This document shows, one piece after another, positions 48,010 through 56,961 of a stretch of 64,000 nucleotides of DNA. Origin of the DNA: an uncultured Acidobacteriaceae bacterium (GTDB lineage Bacteria > Acidobacteriota > Terriglobia > Terriglobales > Acidobacteriaceae); contig CAINJJ010000047.1 of the NCBI GenBank assembly GCA_903849645.1, forward strand, positions 60,327-124,326. The letters run 5' to 3'. Each line of letters begins with the position of its first letter. The stretch's first letter is position 1. The notes below the pieces were generated by a model, which did not search any database, was not told where the DNA came from, and saw only the letters and a program-made list of their open reading frames with translations. Position numbers and translations under genes: made by a program.

Positions 48010-48441
48010 TCAGAACGGCGCCTTGTCAAACGAGGTGACAAAGTGGATCCCTGGCAAAGCAACTCTGGTTAACCGGTCGTCGTTTGTCAGAAACAGGTCG
48101 CAACCGGCGATCGCAGCCGTTGCCAACTGAATCGCATCCGGCGGCTTGATGTTCTTGTCCATGCGGACCCGCGCAAAAGCCTCAGCGCCGTTTTCAAGGA
48201 AAGGCAACACTGTGATCCCAGGGCTTCGCATGATCTTTCTGTATTTTTCAACCAATACCGAGTCGCCCATGCGCATTGGTTGAACAAGCAACTCGCCCAG
48301 AGTCATCACGGAGGTCAATATCTCGTCTCTCCGCAATGAGAATGCATTGAGGAGGTACTTCGTTCGTTCAGCTTGCGGGCCGGTTCCTTGAATCAGGTAA
48401 ATGAAGAAGTTCGTGTCCAGGAATATACGGCTCACTCCCAT
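48010..48441 (-). CDS. PIN-domain ribonuclease (VapC-like toxin)
   Basis: A 143-aa protein with the four acidic residues of a PIN nuclease: D9 in RIFLDTNFFIY, E50 in TLGELLVQP, D102 in IKPPDAIQLATA, and D121/D122 in LTNDDRL. It probably cleaves RNA and is toxic without its partner. Its start overlaps the upstream gene by 10 bp, so it is the last gene of a three-gene cluster. The bases here are less GC-rich than the neighbours. The partner is not a usual VapB-type antitoxin. Confidence 0.88.
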   Translation of the reverse strand: MGVSRIFLDTNFFIYLIQGTGPQAERTKYLLNAFSLRRDEILTSVMTLGELLVQPMRMGDSVLVEKYRKIMRSPGITVLPFLENGAEAFARVRMDKNIKPPDAIQLATAAIAGCDLFLTNDDRLTRVALPGIHFVTSFDKAPF

Positions 48442-48995
48442 CCCTCGCGCAACTGCCTGACAAATTCGTCTGGATCCACGTCCTTCCAGTGTTCTTTCCC
48501 CAGCCCCTCAAGTTCAAACAACGACTCGAGCCAGCGGCCTGCAGACTTCGGCTCCTGCCGCAAGCTAGAGCTGTTACCGGCTGAGACGGGGCGACTTGCA
48601 CTTGTTGAAAACCCTGCTGCCCCATACCTTTCCTTTGCCCACTCAAGCAACGACAGATACCGTTCCGGCACTTCGCCAGCTTCAGGGAATATCTTCCCCG
48701 TTCGGTCCGGATGCACTTCATCTCCAGGCAAAAGGAGCCGTCGTGTATGTTTCCCCGTCGAGAAAAGCATCCTATGTTTGGCTGGATTTGGCGCCTTGTT
48801 CGCCACACAATGCTGTGAAGCGTGGACATTGACGCCCAAGCGCATCTCGCCAGTGATGTTCTCCCTTGATGCCCGGTTGACTATCTCCTGAATTGTGAAG
48901 TCGAGCCGCCCCTTTTGCTCCCTGTGAAGAAGCGCAGTCGCAATGAAGACCTCCACAGCACATGAAACCTCGACCAAAATCAACTGCGAACTCAT
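48432..48995 (-). CDS. Winged-helix-like protein, possible antitoxin of the PIN toxin
   Basis: A 187-aa protein. Residues 1-95 resemble a winged-helix block I have seen near nuclease genes: MSSQLILVEVSCAVEVFIATALLHREQKG, DFTIQEIVNRASRENI, VNVHASQHCVANKAPN, and RMLFSTGKHTRRLLLPGD. The second half is helical: EVPERYLSLLEWAKERYG, a Ser-rich linker and a C-terminus WLESLFELEGLGKEHWKDVDPDEFVRQLREGWE that could wrap a PIN toxin. ATG 48995 has GGGAGG eight bases upstream. It overlaps the upstream gene by four bases and the PIN gene by 10. Antitoxin role is inferred from this coupling. Confidence 0.7.
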   Translation of the reverse strand: MSSQLILVEVSCAVEVFIATALLHREQKGRLDFTIQEIVNRASRENITGEMRLGVNVHASQHCVANKAPNPAKHRMLFSTGKHTRRLLLPGDEVHPDRTGKIFPEAGEVPERYLSLLEWAKERYGAAGFSTSASRPVSAGNSSSLRQEPKSAGRWLESLFELEGLGKEHWKDVDPDEFVRQLREGWE

Positions 48996-49216
48996 ATCTG
49001 TTGCCTCCCTTTGCTGTGCGCCAAATGGCTGCACCTTGCGTGGCCTACATGGAAACCTAGACAGAACGGGCATCGATAAGCAACAAGCGAGTCAACAGCA
49101 AGCCCATTCCCTGAGCGCATGATTTGGACAATGCGCAGACGGGCATGCTCCGCATGACTGAATCGCACTTTACTGCCACAAGAAGAATCCCAACGGCAAT
49201 ACTCGACAATGTCCAC
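48992..49216 (-). CDS. Mini zinc-ribbon-like protein, first gene of the PIN module
   Basis: A 74-aa frame: MDIVEYCRWDSSCGSKVRFSHAEHARLRI, then VAYRCPFCLGFHVGHAR. The layout (Cys-Ser/Gly-Lys-hydrophobic-SxxxA, then YRCPxCxGxHxGH) matches small single-zinc-knuckle proteins. GTG start at 49216 with GAGG five bases upstream. The stop overlaps the next start as ATGA, which supports a real gene and a coupled operon. Confidence 0.6.
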   Translation of the reverse strand: MDIVEYCRWDSSCGSKVRFSHAEHARLRIVQIMRSGNGLAVDSLVAYRCPFCLGFHVGHARCSHLAHSKGRQQI

Positions 49217-49435
49217 TTTGACCTCATTTTCAGAGTCAGGTTATTCTCACATTCCAGATAGTGACACAATAGACGACATAACGTCAATACGTTTTCGAAA
49301 TATTTCCGCATTCGTCATCGAGTACGCTGTCCCACTGATTCAAGCCACCTTGCGCCCCGCCCCCCCACCAACTACACTCATCCGGGCAACAGCGCTGCCG
49401 GTTTTCCCCACCCCTCCGGCAGGCGGTATCATCGG

Positions 49436-50680
49436 ATGCAACAGGAGCTTAGACCTTTGCGAGTCGGCCTTTTCACACGTGAATTTCCTCCCCAGGTCTA
49501 CGGGGGGGCAGGAGTCCATGTCGATTACCTCAGCCGCGAGTTGGCCAGGGAGATCGAAGTCGAGGTCCATTGCTGGGGACCGCAGCACTCCGATGACGGC
49601 AATCTCGTCGTCCGCGGGGCCGAGCCGTGGGCCGAAATTACTCATGGGACGCAGGGCAAGTTCAAGGGCGCTCTTGAGGCCCTGAGCCTCAATCTGACCC
49701 AGGTCAAGGCTCTGGAGGGCGTCGATGTCGTCCACACCCACACCTGGTATGTTTCGATGGCCGGCTTCCTGGCCAAGAAGCTCTACGGCGTGCCTTTCGT
49801 CCTGACCACTCACTCCCTCGAACCCCTGCGCGCCTGGAAGGCCGAGCAGCTCGGCAGCGGCTACGCCATGAGTTCCTGGATGGAGCGCACAGCCATTTTG
49901 GATGCCGACGCCATCATTGCCGTCTCGCAGGGGACCAAGGCGGACATCCTCAAGGCCTACCCCGATGTAAACCCCGCCCGCATTCACGTCATCTACAACG
50001 GCATCGACCTGGCCGAATACCAGAAGACCCCTGACACCCAGGCGCTCATCGATTACGGCGTGAACCCCGCCCTGCCCTATGTGCTCTTTGTCGGCCGCAT
50101 CACGCGCCAGAAGGGCGTTACCCATCTGGTGGACGCCATCGGCCACCTGCCACCGCAGACCCAGGTTGTCCTATGCGCTGGAGCGCCCGACACGCCGGAG
50201 ATCGCCGCCGAGTTGCGCGACAAAGTCGAAGCCGCTCGACGCCACCATCCCAACATCGTCTGGATTGAGAAGATGGTCACCAAGCAAGAGGCCATCCAGC
50301 TCTACAGCAACGCCCAGATCTTCTGCTGCCCGTCGGTCTACGAGCCCTTCGGCATCATCAACCTCGAAGCCATGGCCTGCCGCGCCCCGGTCGTCGCCAG
50401 CGCCACGGGAGGAATCAAGGAAGTGGTGGTCGACGGCGAAACCGGCTATCTGGTGCCCTTTGACCAGGACCCGGTCACCAGCTTCCCGCGCGACCCCGCG
50501 CAATTTGCCAGGGACCTGGCCGCTCCCATCAATCAGCTCCTTCAGGACCCGGAAAAATGCCGCCGCTTTGGCGACGCCGGCCGCAAGCGCGTTGAAGACA
50601 TCTTCAGTTGGACGGCCATTGCCCACCAGACGATCGCTCTCTACAAGAGCCTGCTCGAACATCGCAAGGCAGGCGCTTAG
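49436..50680 (+). CDS. glgM: GT4 glycogen synthase / maltose-1-phosphate synthase
   Basis: A retaining GT-B enzyme. GT4-type relatives (GlgM) join ADP-glucose and glucose 1-phosphate to maltose 1-phosphate; others elongate glycogen. The 414-aa product begins LRVGLFTREFPPQVYGGAGVHVDYLSREL, carries VVHTHTWYVSMAGFLAKKLYGVPFVLTTHSLEP, and in the C-terminal domain FVGRITRQKGVTHLVDA and the E-x7-E motif region CCPSVYEPFGIINLEAMAC. The GlgE gene follows 50 bp downstream. With GlgE next door, maltose-1-phosphate synthesis is the best guess. Confidence 0.88.
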   Translation: MQQELRPLRVGLFTREFPPQVYGGAGVHVDYLSRELAREIEVEVHCWGPQHSDDGNLVVRGAEPWAEITHGTQGKFKGALEALSLNLTQVKALEGVDVVHTHTWYVSMAGFLAKKLYGVPFVLTTHSLEPLRAWKAEQLGSGYAMSSWMERTAILDADAIIAVSQGTKADILKAYPDVNPARIHVIYNGIDLAEYQKTPDTQALIDYGVNPALPYVLFVGRITRQKGVTHLVDAIGHLPPQTQVVLCAGAPDTPEIAAELRDKVEAARRHHPNIVWIEKMVTKQEAIQLYSNAQIFCCPSVYEPFGIINLEAMACRAPVVASATGGIKEVVVDGETGYLVPFDQDPVTSFPRDPAQFARDLAAPINQLLQDPEKCRRFGDAGRKRVEDIFSWTAIAHQTIALYKSLLEHRKAGA

Positions 50681-50730
50681 GCCCCGAACTCAACCCGGAT
50701 TGAGACAACCAGAAGGTATACGGCGCTCCC

Positions 50731-52728
50731 ATGACAGTTACCGCATCGGATGGACGCAAGCGCGTCATCATTGAAGGCCTTTCCCCTGAAGTCGACGGGG
50801 GCCGCTTCCCCGCAAAACGCTCAGTCGGCGACCTGGTCCGCGTGGAAGCCGACATCTTTACCGACGGCCACGACGCCATCGCCGCCGCCTTGCTGGCGCA
50901 TCACGATGGCTCCGAAGAGTGGGTTGAAATTCCCATGCGCCCCCTCGTGAACGACCGCTGGACCGCCGCCTTCCGCGTAACCGAAGTGGGCCGCTACGGA
51001 TACAAGGTCATCGGCTGGGTCGATCATTTTGAAACCTGGCGCCGCGACCTGCTCAAGCGCATCAAGGCGGAGAGCGATGCACCGGTGGACTACCTGATTG
51101 GCGCCGACCTCGTTGCCCATGCCGCTAGCCGCGCCAGCGGCGGGGATGCGGCCTTTCTCCTGGCGCGGGCTTCCGTTCTGCGCTCGACCGACCCGCTCAA
51201 GGAATTGCGCCTTCATGCCACTGACCCCGTGCTCCATGAATTGGCCCTCCGCTACCCGGACCGGCGCTACGCCACCGAGTCCGACCGCCAGCCCGCCATC
51301 GTCGTCGACCCCGTCCGCGCCCGGTTCAGCTCCTGGTACGAGTTCTTTCCCCGCTCCACCTCGGAGAAGCCCGGCGGCCACGGCACCTTTGCCGACTGCG
51401 AAAATCTCCTGCCCTCAATTGCCGCCATGGGCTTCAACGTGGTCTACATGCCGCCTATCCACCCCATCGGCCGCCTCTTCCGCAAGGGACGCAACAACAA
51501 CCCCGAGGCCCAGCCCGGCGAGTGCGGCAGCCCATGGGCCATCGGCGCCGCCGAGGGCGGCCACAAGGAGATCCTTGCCGAACTTGGCACCCTCGCCGAC
51601 TTCCGCCACTTCGTCGAGACAGCCCGCACCCTGAACCTCTCCATCGCCCTGGACATCGCCTTCCAGGCCGCACCCGACCACCCTTACGTGCGCGACCACG
51701 AAAACTGGTTCAAGAAGCGCCCCGACGGCACCATCCAGTACGCCGAAAATCCTCCCAAGAAGTACCAGGACATCTACCCCTTCGACTTCGAGAGCGAGGA
51801 CTGGGCTGGGATGTGGGAGGAATTGAAGAGTGTCTTCCTCTACTGGGTTGCGCAGGGCGTCACCATCTTCCGCGTCGACAATCCCCACACCAAGGCCTTT
51901 CCTTTCTGGGAGTGGGTCATCGCGGAGATCAAGCGCGACCACCCGGAGGTTCTCTTCCTCGCCGAGGCCTTTACCCGCCCCAAGATCATGTACCGGCTGG
52001 CCAAACTGGGCTTCAGCCAGTCCTACACCTACTTCCCCTGGCGCAACGGCAAGGACGAGATCACCGCCTACCTCACTGAACTGGCCCAGACCCCGGTGCG
52101 CGAGTTCTTCCGCCCCAACCAGTGGCCCAACACGCCTGACATTCTCACCGAATTTCTCCAGATCGGCGGCCGCGCCGCCTTCACCATCCGCCTTCTGCTG
52201 GCCGCCACTCTGGGCGCAAACTACGGCATCTACGGCCCCGCCTTTGAACTGATGGAGAGCCGCCCGGTGCGCCACGGCAGCGAGGAGTACCTCAACTCCG
52301 AAAAGTACGAGATCCGCCACTGGGACCTGGACCGGCCCGACAGCCTGCGCCCCCTCATCGCCCGCGTCAACCAGATTCGCAACAACAACCCGGCCCTGCA
52401 GAGCGACTGGTCCCTGCGCTTTTACTCCACTGAAAACGACCAGATCATCGCCTATTCCAAGGAGTCGGAAGATCGCTCCAACCTGCTCCTGACGGTGGTC
52501 AACGTCGATCCGCACCACACCCAATCCGGCTTCGTCACCCTGCCGCTGGATGAGCTGGAGATTCCTCAGGACCGCGCCTACGAGGCTGAAGACCTGCTGA
52601 CCGGCGAGCGCTACCTCTGGCGCGGGCCGCGCAACTACGTCGAACTCAATCCGTCGCGCGCCTCCGGCCACATTCTCAAAATCCACCGCCGCCTGAAGGT
52701 CGAGACCGACTTCGAGTACTTCCTCTGA
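50731..52728 (+). CDS. glgE: Alpha-1,4-glucan:maltose-1-phosphate maltosyltransferase
   Basis: GH13_3 enzyme that transfers maltosyl units from maltose 1-phosphate to alpha-glucan. The 665-aa product has the N-terminal beta domain (RVIIEGLSPEVDGGRFPAKRSVGDLVRVEADIFTDGHD), the insertion and barrel YMPPIHPIGRLFRKGRNN, the nucleophile Asp in IFRVDNPHTKAFPFWEWVI (D383), the acid/base Glu in VLFLAEAFTRP (E412, 29 residues later as in characterised GlgE), and the late loop YGPAFELMES. The C-terminal beta domain follows. Cytosolic. It forms an operon with glgM. Confidence 0.95.
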   Translation: MTVTASDGRKRVIIEGLSPEVDGGRFPAKRSVGDLVRVEADIFTDGHDAIAAALLAHHDGSEEWVEIPMRPLVNDRWTAAFRVTEVGRYGYKVIGWVDHFETWRRDLLKRIKAESDAPVDYLIGADLVAHAASRASGGDAAFLLARASVLRSTDPLKELRLHATDPVLHELALRYPDRRYATESDRQPAIVVDPVRARFSSWYEFFPRSTSEKPGGHGTFADCENLLPSIAAMGFNVVYMPPIHPIGRLFRKGRNNNPEAQPGECGSPWAIGAAEGGHKEILAELGTLADFRHFVETARTLNLSIALDIAFQAAPDHPYVRDHENWFKKRPDGTIQYAENPPKKYQDIYPFDFESEDWAGMWEELKSVFLYWVAQGVTIFRVDNPHTKAFPFWEWVIAEIKRDHPEVLFLAEAFTRPKIMYRLAKLGFSQSYTYFPWRNGKDEITAYLTELAQTPVREFFRPNQWPNTPDILTEFLQIGGRAAFTIRLLLAATLGANYGIYGPAFELMESRPVRHGSEEYLNSEKYEIRHWDLDRPDSLRPLIARVNQIRNNNPALQSDWSLRFYSTENDQIIAYSKESEDRSNLLLTVVNVDPHHTQSGFVTLPLDELEIPQDRAYEAEDLLTGERYLWRGPRNYVELNPSRASGHILKIHRRLKVETDFEYFL

Positions 52729-52733
52729 TCCGG

Positions 52734-53435
52734 GTGCCCGAGTCCCAACTCCTCGACAACCCGATCTGGCACTCCCTGCTCACCGGCCACCGGGACCTCG
52801 CCGAGGGCGGCGCACTGGCCCGCCGTTTCCCGGCATTCATTGGCCCGCTCGCCGGCCTCGCGGAGGACTCTGCCTCGGCCTGGCAGGCGCTGCGTCCGCT
52901 TGCTGGCCCTCAGGGTGTCGTCGCCCTGTTCTTCCGACAGGCCCCGTCGCCGCCTCCTGGCTGGAAGCTCATCCGCGTCGGCCCTCTCCTGCAGATGGTC
53001 GCGGCGCCCGTCGCTCCAACCGGCCTGCCTGAGCTGCCCGCCGAGGCCAGCCTCCGCCGTCTCACTCCGTCCGACGCGCCGGCCATGGTGGCCCTGGCCG
53101 AACTCACCGAGCCTGGCCCCTTCCGCCTGCGCACCATCGAACTGGGCGCGTTCTTCGGCGTCTTTCACGGGCCGGAGCTGATGGCCATGGCCGGTCAGCG
53201 GCTGCGCCTTCCTGACATGGTCGAACTCAGCGGCGTCTGCACCCACCCCGATGCTCGCGGCCGCGGCTATGCGCGCCTCCTCATGGCCCGCGTCATTGAG
53301 GAGATCCTGGCCGAAGGCAAGACGCCCTTTCTCCATGTGCTCGCGGAAAACGAGGCCGCCATCCGTGTCTACCGCGACCTGGGATTTGTGCCCGCCCGCG
53401 ACCTGGTCTACGGCGTCTTCCTGCGCCAGGACTGA
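52734..53435 (+). CDS. GNAT-family N-acetyltransferase
   Basis: A 233-aa protein. The C-terminal half is a GNAT/FR47-like domain: SLRRLTPSDAPAMVALAELTEPGPF, then the acetyl-CoA signature VCTHPDARGRGYARLLMARVIEEIL and the end FLHVLAENEAAIRVYRDLGFVPARD. The N-terminal 110 residues are not recognised and may be a degenerate second GNAT domain. Start GTG at 52734, five bases after the glgE stop, so it probably shares the glg transcript. Confidence 0.82.
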   Translation: MPESQLLDNPIWHSLLTGHRDLAEGGALARRFPAFIGPLAGLAEDSASAWQALRPLAGPQGVVALFFRQAPSPPPGWKLIRVGPLLQMVAAPVAPTGLPELPAEASLRRLTPSDAPAMVALAELTEPGPFRLRTIELGAFFGVFHGPELMAMAGQRLRLPDMVELSGVCTHPDARGRGYARLLMARVIEEILAEGKTPFLHVLAENEAAIRVYRDLGFVPARDLVYGVFLRQD

Positions 53436-53471
53436 CCGGCTTCGGCCCATTCATCTACCATCAGAAGTGCC

Positions 53472-54275
53472 ATGCCCGTCAAACCCAAGCTCGGACAGAA
53501 CTTCCTTCACGACGTGCAGGCCACGCAGCGCATCGCCGCCTCCCTCGGCGACCTCTCCGGCCGCACCGTTGTCGAGATCGGCCCCGGCCGCGGAGCCATC
53601 ACCGCATCCCTCGCCGCCCGCGCCGCCCACGTAATCGCCGTCGAACTCGACCCGGTCCTCGCCGCCCGCTTGCGCACGGAGTTTCCCTCCGACCGCGTGA
53701 CCGTCGTCGGGCAGGACGTGCTCCACTTCGACTTCGCCGCGGCCGCGCAGGCTGCCGGCCAGCGCCTGCTAGTGGCCGGCAACCTGCCTTACGGCATCAC
53801 TTCGCAGATTCTGCTCAAACTTGCCGCCAGCCACGCGGCTCTTGACCGGGCCATTCTCATGGTGCAGCGCGAGGTGGCCGACCGGGTCACTGCGTCGCCC
53901 AGTTCGCGCGACTATGGCCTGCTCTCCGTGACCGTGCAGATATTCGGGCCGGCGGAGTCGCTGTTCACCCTGCCCCCCTCGGCCTTTTCTCCGCCTCCGG
54001 ACGTCTACTCCACGGTCTTTCGCTGGCGCTTTGCGCCGCGCTTCGCCGAACTCGGGGTCGAGGAAGCTCCCTTCCTTCGCTTCGTGCGCCAGGTCTTTGC
54101 CCAGAAGCGCAAGACGCTCGCCAACAACCTGCGTACGGCCGGCCTTCAGCCCCCGGTTATCGTGACCGCTCTTGAACGCACAGCCATCGATTCCCATGCC
54201 CGCGCCGAAGCTCTTTCGATCGAGACTCTGGCCGCCCTGTTCAACCATCTGAAGGCCCAGCAGGACTCCGTGTGA
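53472..54275 (+). CDS. rsmA: 16S rRNA dimethyladenosine transferase
   Basis: Dimethylates A1518 and A1519 of 16S rRNA during 30S assembly. The 267-aa product begins KPKLGQNFLHDVQATQRIA, has the SAM-binding motif VVEIGPGRGAITASLA, ELDPVLAARL, the catalytic-site motif GNLPYGITSQILLKL, and the C-terminal FRWRFAPR...FVRQVFAQKRKTLANNLR. Start ATG at 53472, 36 bp after the GNAT gene stop. A strong hairpin terminator follows at 54329. Confidence 0.95.
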   Translation: MPVKPKLGQNFLHDVQATQRIAASLGDLSGRTVVEIGPGRGAITASLAARAAHVIAVELDPVLAARLRTEFPSDRVTVVGQDVLHFDFAAAAQAAGQRLLVAGNLPYGITSQILLKLAASHAALDRAILMVQREVADRVTASPSSRDYGLLSVTVQIFGPAESLFTLPPSAFSPPPDVYSTVFRWRFAPRFAELGVEEAPFLRFVRQVFAQKRKTLANNLRTAGLQPPVIVTALERTAIDSHARAEALSIETLAALFNHLKAQQDSV

Positions 54276-54328
54276 GGCGCTGGCCGCGGACTCCGGCCCT
54301 CTGGCCGCGGGTTGGCCTACCAATAAAG

Positions 54329-54362
54329 TTGCCCCTGGTCCGAGTTTCGGGACCAGGGGCAA
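54329..54362. terminator. Bidirectional terminator after rsmA
   Basis: TTGCCCCTGGTCC / GGACCAGGGGCAA, 13-bp perfect stem with 8-nt loop, between rsmA and the converging repeat-protein gene. Confidence 0.8.
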
Positions 54363-54380
54363 TTTGCTGTGCGCGCCGGA

Positions 54381-56906
54381 CTAGGCCGTAAAGACGTAGT
54401 CGGTGGACTGCCAGGCGCCGTTGATGAAGGAGCGCAGCCGGACATAGACCTTGCTTCCCACCGGCAAGCTGTTGACCGTAGCTGCAAGCGTGGTGACATA
54501 TCCGCCCGCATAGAGATTGCTCGAACCCGCCCCGGTCGTTCCAACGAGGAGTTGGTAGAGCGCCACGCCGCTGCCCGCGTTCCACTGGAAGGCCACGCTG
54601 CCGCCGATCGGAGTGAGTGTGCCAGGCGCCGGGAAAACCAGGGAAGCCTTGGCAGCCGTTCCTGCCTCCAGGAGGGTTGAATCACTGACCTGCCATGCGC
54701 CTTTGATATACGACCGCACACGCACGTACAGCGTGCCGCCGCCCGTCGGAATCCCGCTGACAGGCACGGAGGTGGCTGCCGTGTACGGCCCGCCATAGAC
54801 ATTCCAGCTCCCGGCCCCGGTGGTCCCAATCAGCAACTGATAAAGGGACACGCCGCTGCCCGCCGTCCAGGTGAACGTTGCGCTGGAGCCGCCCAGGGTG
54901 CTGCCGGTTGCCGGCGCGCTCAGTACCGCAGGGATTGGAACCCCTGATTCAATCAGCGTGGAGTCGCTGACCTGCCAGGCGCCATTGATATACGACCGCA
55001 CCCGCACGTACAGCGTGCCGCCACCCGTCGGAATCCCGCTGACAGGGACGGAGGTGGCTGCCGTGTACGGCCCGCCATAGACATTCCAGCTCCCGGCCCC
55101 GGTTGTCCCAATCAGCAACTGATAAAGGGACACGCCGCTGCCCGCCGTCCAGGTGAACGTTGCGCTCGAGCCGCCCAGCGTGCTGCCGGATGCGGGACTG
55201 CTCAGAATCGCCGGACTCGCAACTCCTGATTCGGCAAATGTGTAGTCGGTGAAGAGCCAGGCGCCGTAGCTGAACGACCTCAGCCGGACATAGAGGGTTC
55301 CGCCGCCTGTGGGCACGTTGGTCAAGGTCGCCCCAAGCGCTGCTGTATAGGGCCCGCCGTAGATGTTGCTGCTCCCAACCCCGGTGGTTCCCACCAGAAG
55401 CTGATACAAGGTGACTCCGCTGCCTGCAGACCACGCAAACCCAACCGTGGAACCGGGCAGCAGACTGGCTGACGGAGCCGTCAAGGCGGCCGCTTTGGGT
55501 GCCGAAGCGGTCACCACCGTCGCCGCGGTGGTTCCGGAATAGTAGACTGCGCTGGCCAGGTCCGGTGTATAGGTGGCTACCAGAGTATCCGGGCCAGCGG
55601 TCAGCGCCCCGGCGGGAATGGTGACCTGCGCCGTTCCTCCGGCCAACGTTAGTGCTGAAGAGGAATACCCGCCTCCGGCCACAACCACCGACCCCGAAGG
55701 AGTGGCGTTGCCGCTGCCTCCGTTCACCGCCAGCGTCAATGTGACGGATTGGGTGGTAAAGATGCTCGGGGCGGAAGCCGATATCGATAGGGCCGGCGAA
55801 GCCACGCCGACTGTGAGCGTCCCGTTGACAAACGTGAACGAGTAATTCGCCGCGGACAGGCTTCCCAGAGACGCTGTAATAGGGTAGCTGCCGGCTGGCG
55901 ACGCCGCGGTCGCCGTGGTGGTCAGGCTGGGAGTTCCTGTAACCACACTTGCTGGGTCGCCATTCACGAAGCCGCCAATGGAGGCGCTGAAGGCCGGATT
56001 CGGCTGTCCGTAAAGGCGGCTTGCATTGGCCACCGTCACCGTCAAAGGCGCCGGGCTCACCACCAGCGTTACGGTTTGAGTCGCAGTCGCATACGTAGCG
56101 GTGTCCGTCGGCGTAAACGTGACCGACAAAATCTGGCTGCCTGCGGGCAAGACCGTTCCCGCGGCCGGGCTGTAGCTGAAGGTTCCTGGGACCGAAGATG
56201 TAGCGTTCAACCAGGCCGCACTCACCGGGGTTCCATAGCTGATTGGAGCCGGAGCAGTCCAACTGAGGGTGGGGACCGTCAACACGGAAATCGTGACTGC
56301 GTCAGAAAAGCTCAGCGTTTCCTGGTCGAGAATCTCCGGGGCCGTGAGGTCAAACTCCGTGTCGGCAACAGAGAAGTTTTCAATCACCGAAATCTGCGCG
56401 GGGAAAAAGACATTTTCCGTGTCACTGAGGGTGAACGCCTCATCATCCGTAACCACGGCATTCAGCGGTCCCGCAAACGGCACAGGCGCCTTGACGAGGA
56501 TTGAGTAGCTGCCGTGAAGCACACTCCCGTCCAGGTCGAGGACGGTCACTTCAAAATCAAATTTCCCTGTTCCCGTGGGGACGCCAGAGACCGCCATCGT
56601 ACTTGATCCGGTCTCGGCCCCCATCCCTGGAGGAAGGTTGCCTGAAATCGTGAGGTCATGCACACCGGTCCCACCGATGGCCTGCACCGAGGAAGCATAC
56701 GGAACGCCGATTACGGCGTCTGGAAAGGCGTTCTGCACAAACATGAGCGGCTTGTGCTGGGCCTGATCCGGCTTGGGAGCCGGCGCTGCAAGCCTGGGCT
56801 CCCAAGCCGTCCCCTGCCCGGCAGCGCGCTCGGCTGTGGAGCAGAGCACGCACAAGCCAAGCGCGAACAGGCCGAGAGTCCTGCCGTATCTTCCATCGAT
56901 TCTCAT
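54381..56906 (-). CDS. Secreted MBG/Ig-type surface protein with 94-residue repeats
   Basis: An 841-aa exported protein (signal peptide LFALGLCVLCSTAERAAGQ). Domains in order: an Ig-like He_PIG domain (IGVPYASSVQAIGGTGVHDLTISGNLPPGM, 62-150), several short beta repeats with AFTLSDTENVFF/ETLSFSDAVTI motifs, an MBG domain (TVTVANASRLYGQPNPAFSASIGGFVNGDP), a bacterial Ig-like repeat, then four C-terminal repeats of about 94 residues (FTWTAGSGVSLYQLLIGTTGAGSWNVYGGPYTAA, YVRVRSYINGAWQVSD). Two of them (54680-54960 and 54962-55245) are nearly identical in DNA, showing recent duplication. Adhesion or surface-layer role is inferred. Confidence 0.8.
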   Translation of the reverse strand: MRIDGRYGRTLGLFALGLCVLCSTAERAAGQGTAWEPRLAAPAPKPDQAQHKPLMFVQNAFPDAVIGVPYASSVQAIGGTGVHDLTISGNLPPGMGAETGSSTMAVSGVPTGTGKFDFEVTVLDLDGSVLHGSYSILVKAPVPFAGPLNAVVTDDEAFTLSDTENVFFPAQISVIENFSVADTEFDLTAPEILDQETLSFSDAVTISVLTVPTLSWTAPAPISYGTPVSAAWLNATSSVPGTFSYSPAAGTVLPAGSQILSVTFTPTDTATYATATQTVTLVVSPAPLTVTVANASRLYGQPNPAFSASIGGFVNGDPASVVTGTPSLTTTATAASPAGSYPITASLGSLSAANYSFTFVNGTLTVGVASPALSISASAPSIFTTQSVTLTLAVNGGSGNATPSGSVVVAGGGYSSSALTLAGGTAQVTIPAGALTAGPDTLVATYTPDLASAVYYSGTTAATVVTASAPKAAALTAPSASLLPGSTVGFAWSAGSGVTLYQLLVGTTGVGSSNIYGGPYTAALGATLTNVPTGGGTLYVRLRSFSYGAWLFTDYTFAESGVASPAILSSPASGSTLGGSSATFTWTAGSGVSLYQLLIGTTGAGSWNVYGGPYTAATSVPVSGIPTGGGTLYVRVRSYINGAWQVSDSTLIESGVPIPAVLSAPATGSTLGGSSATFTWTAGSGVSLYQLLIGTTGAGSWNVYGGPYTAATSVPVSGIPTGGGTLYVRVRSYIKGAWQVSDSTLLEAGTAAKASLVFPAPGTLTPIGGSVAFQWNAGSGVALYQLLVGTTGAGSSNLYAGGYVTTLAATVNSLPVGSKVYVRLRSFINGAWQSTDYVFTA
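54674..55237 (-). repeat. Recent 282-bp tandem duplication inside the surface-protein gene
   Basis: Matching anchors (TGACCTGCCA...) start at 54686 and 54968, a period of 282 bp (94 codons). The copies differ at only a few positions over more than 200 bp. The other two repeats are more diverged. Confidence 0.8.
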
Positions 56907-56961
56907 CGCTTCCCCCTTATAGCGGTCGGGCTTTTCAAATGGACTTGGATCCCGAATGGAG

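Noticed and set aside
49057..49311. Minus-strand frame of 84 codons overlapping the mini zinc-ribbon gene
   Set aside because: Different frame from the gene with the Cys/His motif and the ATGA coupling; no motif of its own.
54381..55300. Possible CRISPR array because of regular repeats
   Set aside because: The period is 282 bp and in-frame within a long coding gene; there are no short repeats with unique spacers. I saw no CRISPR array anywhere in the window.
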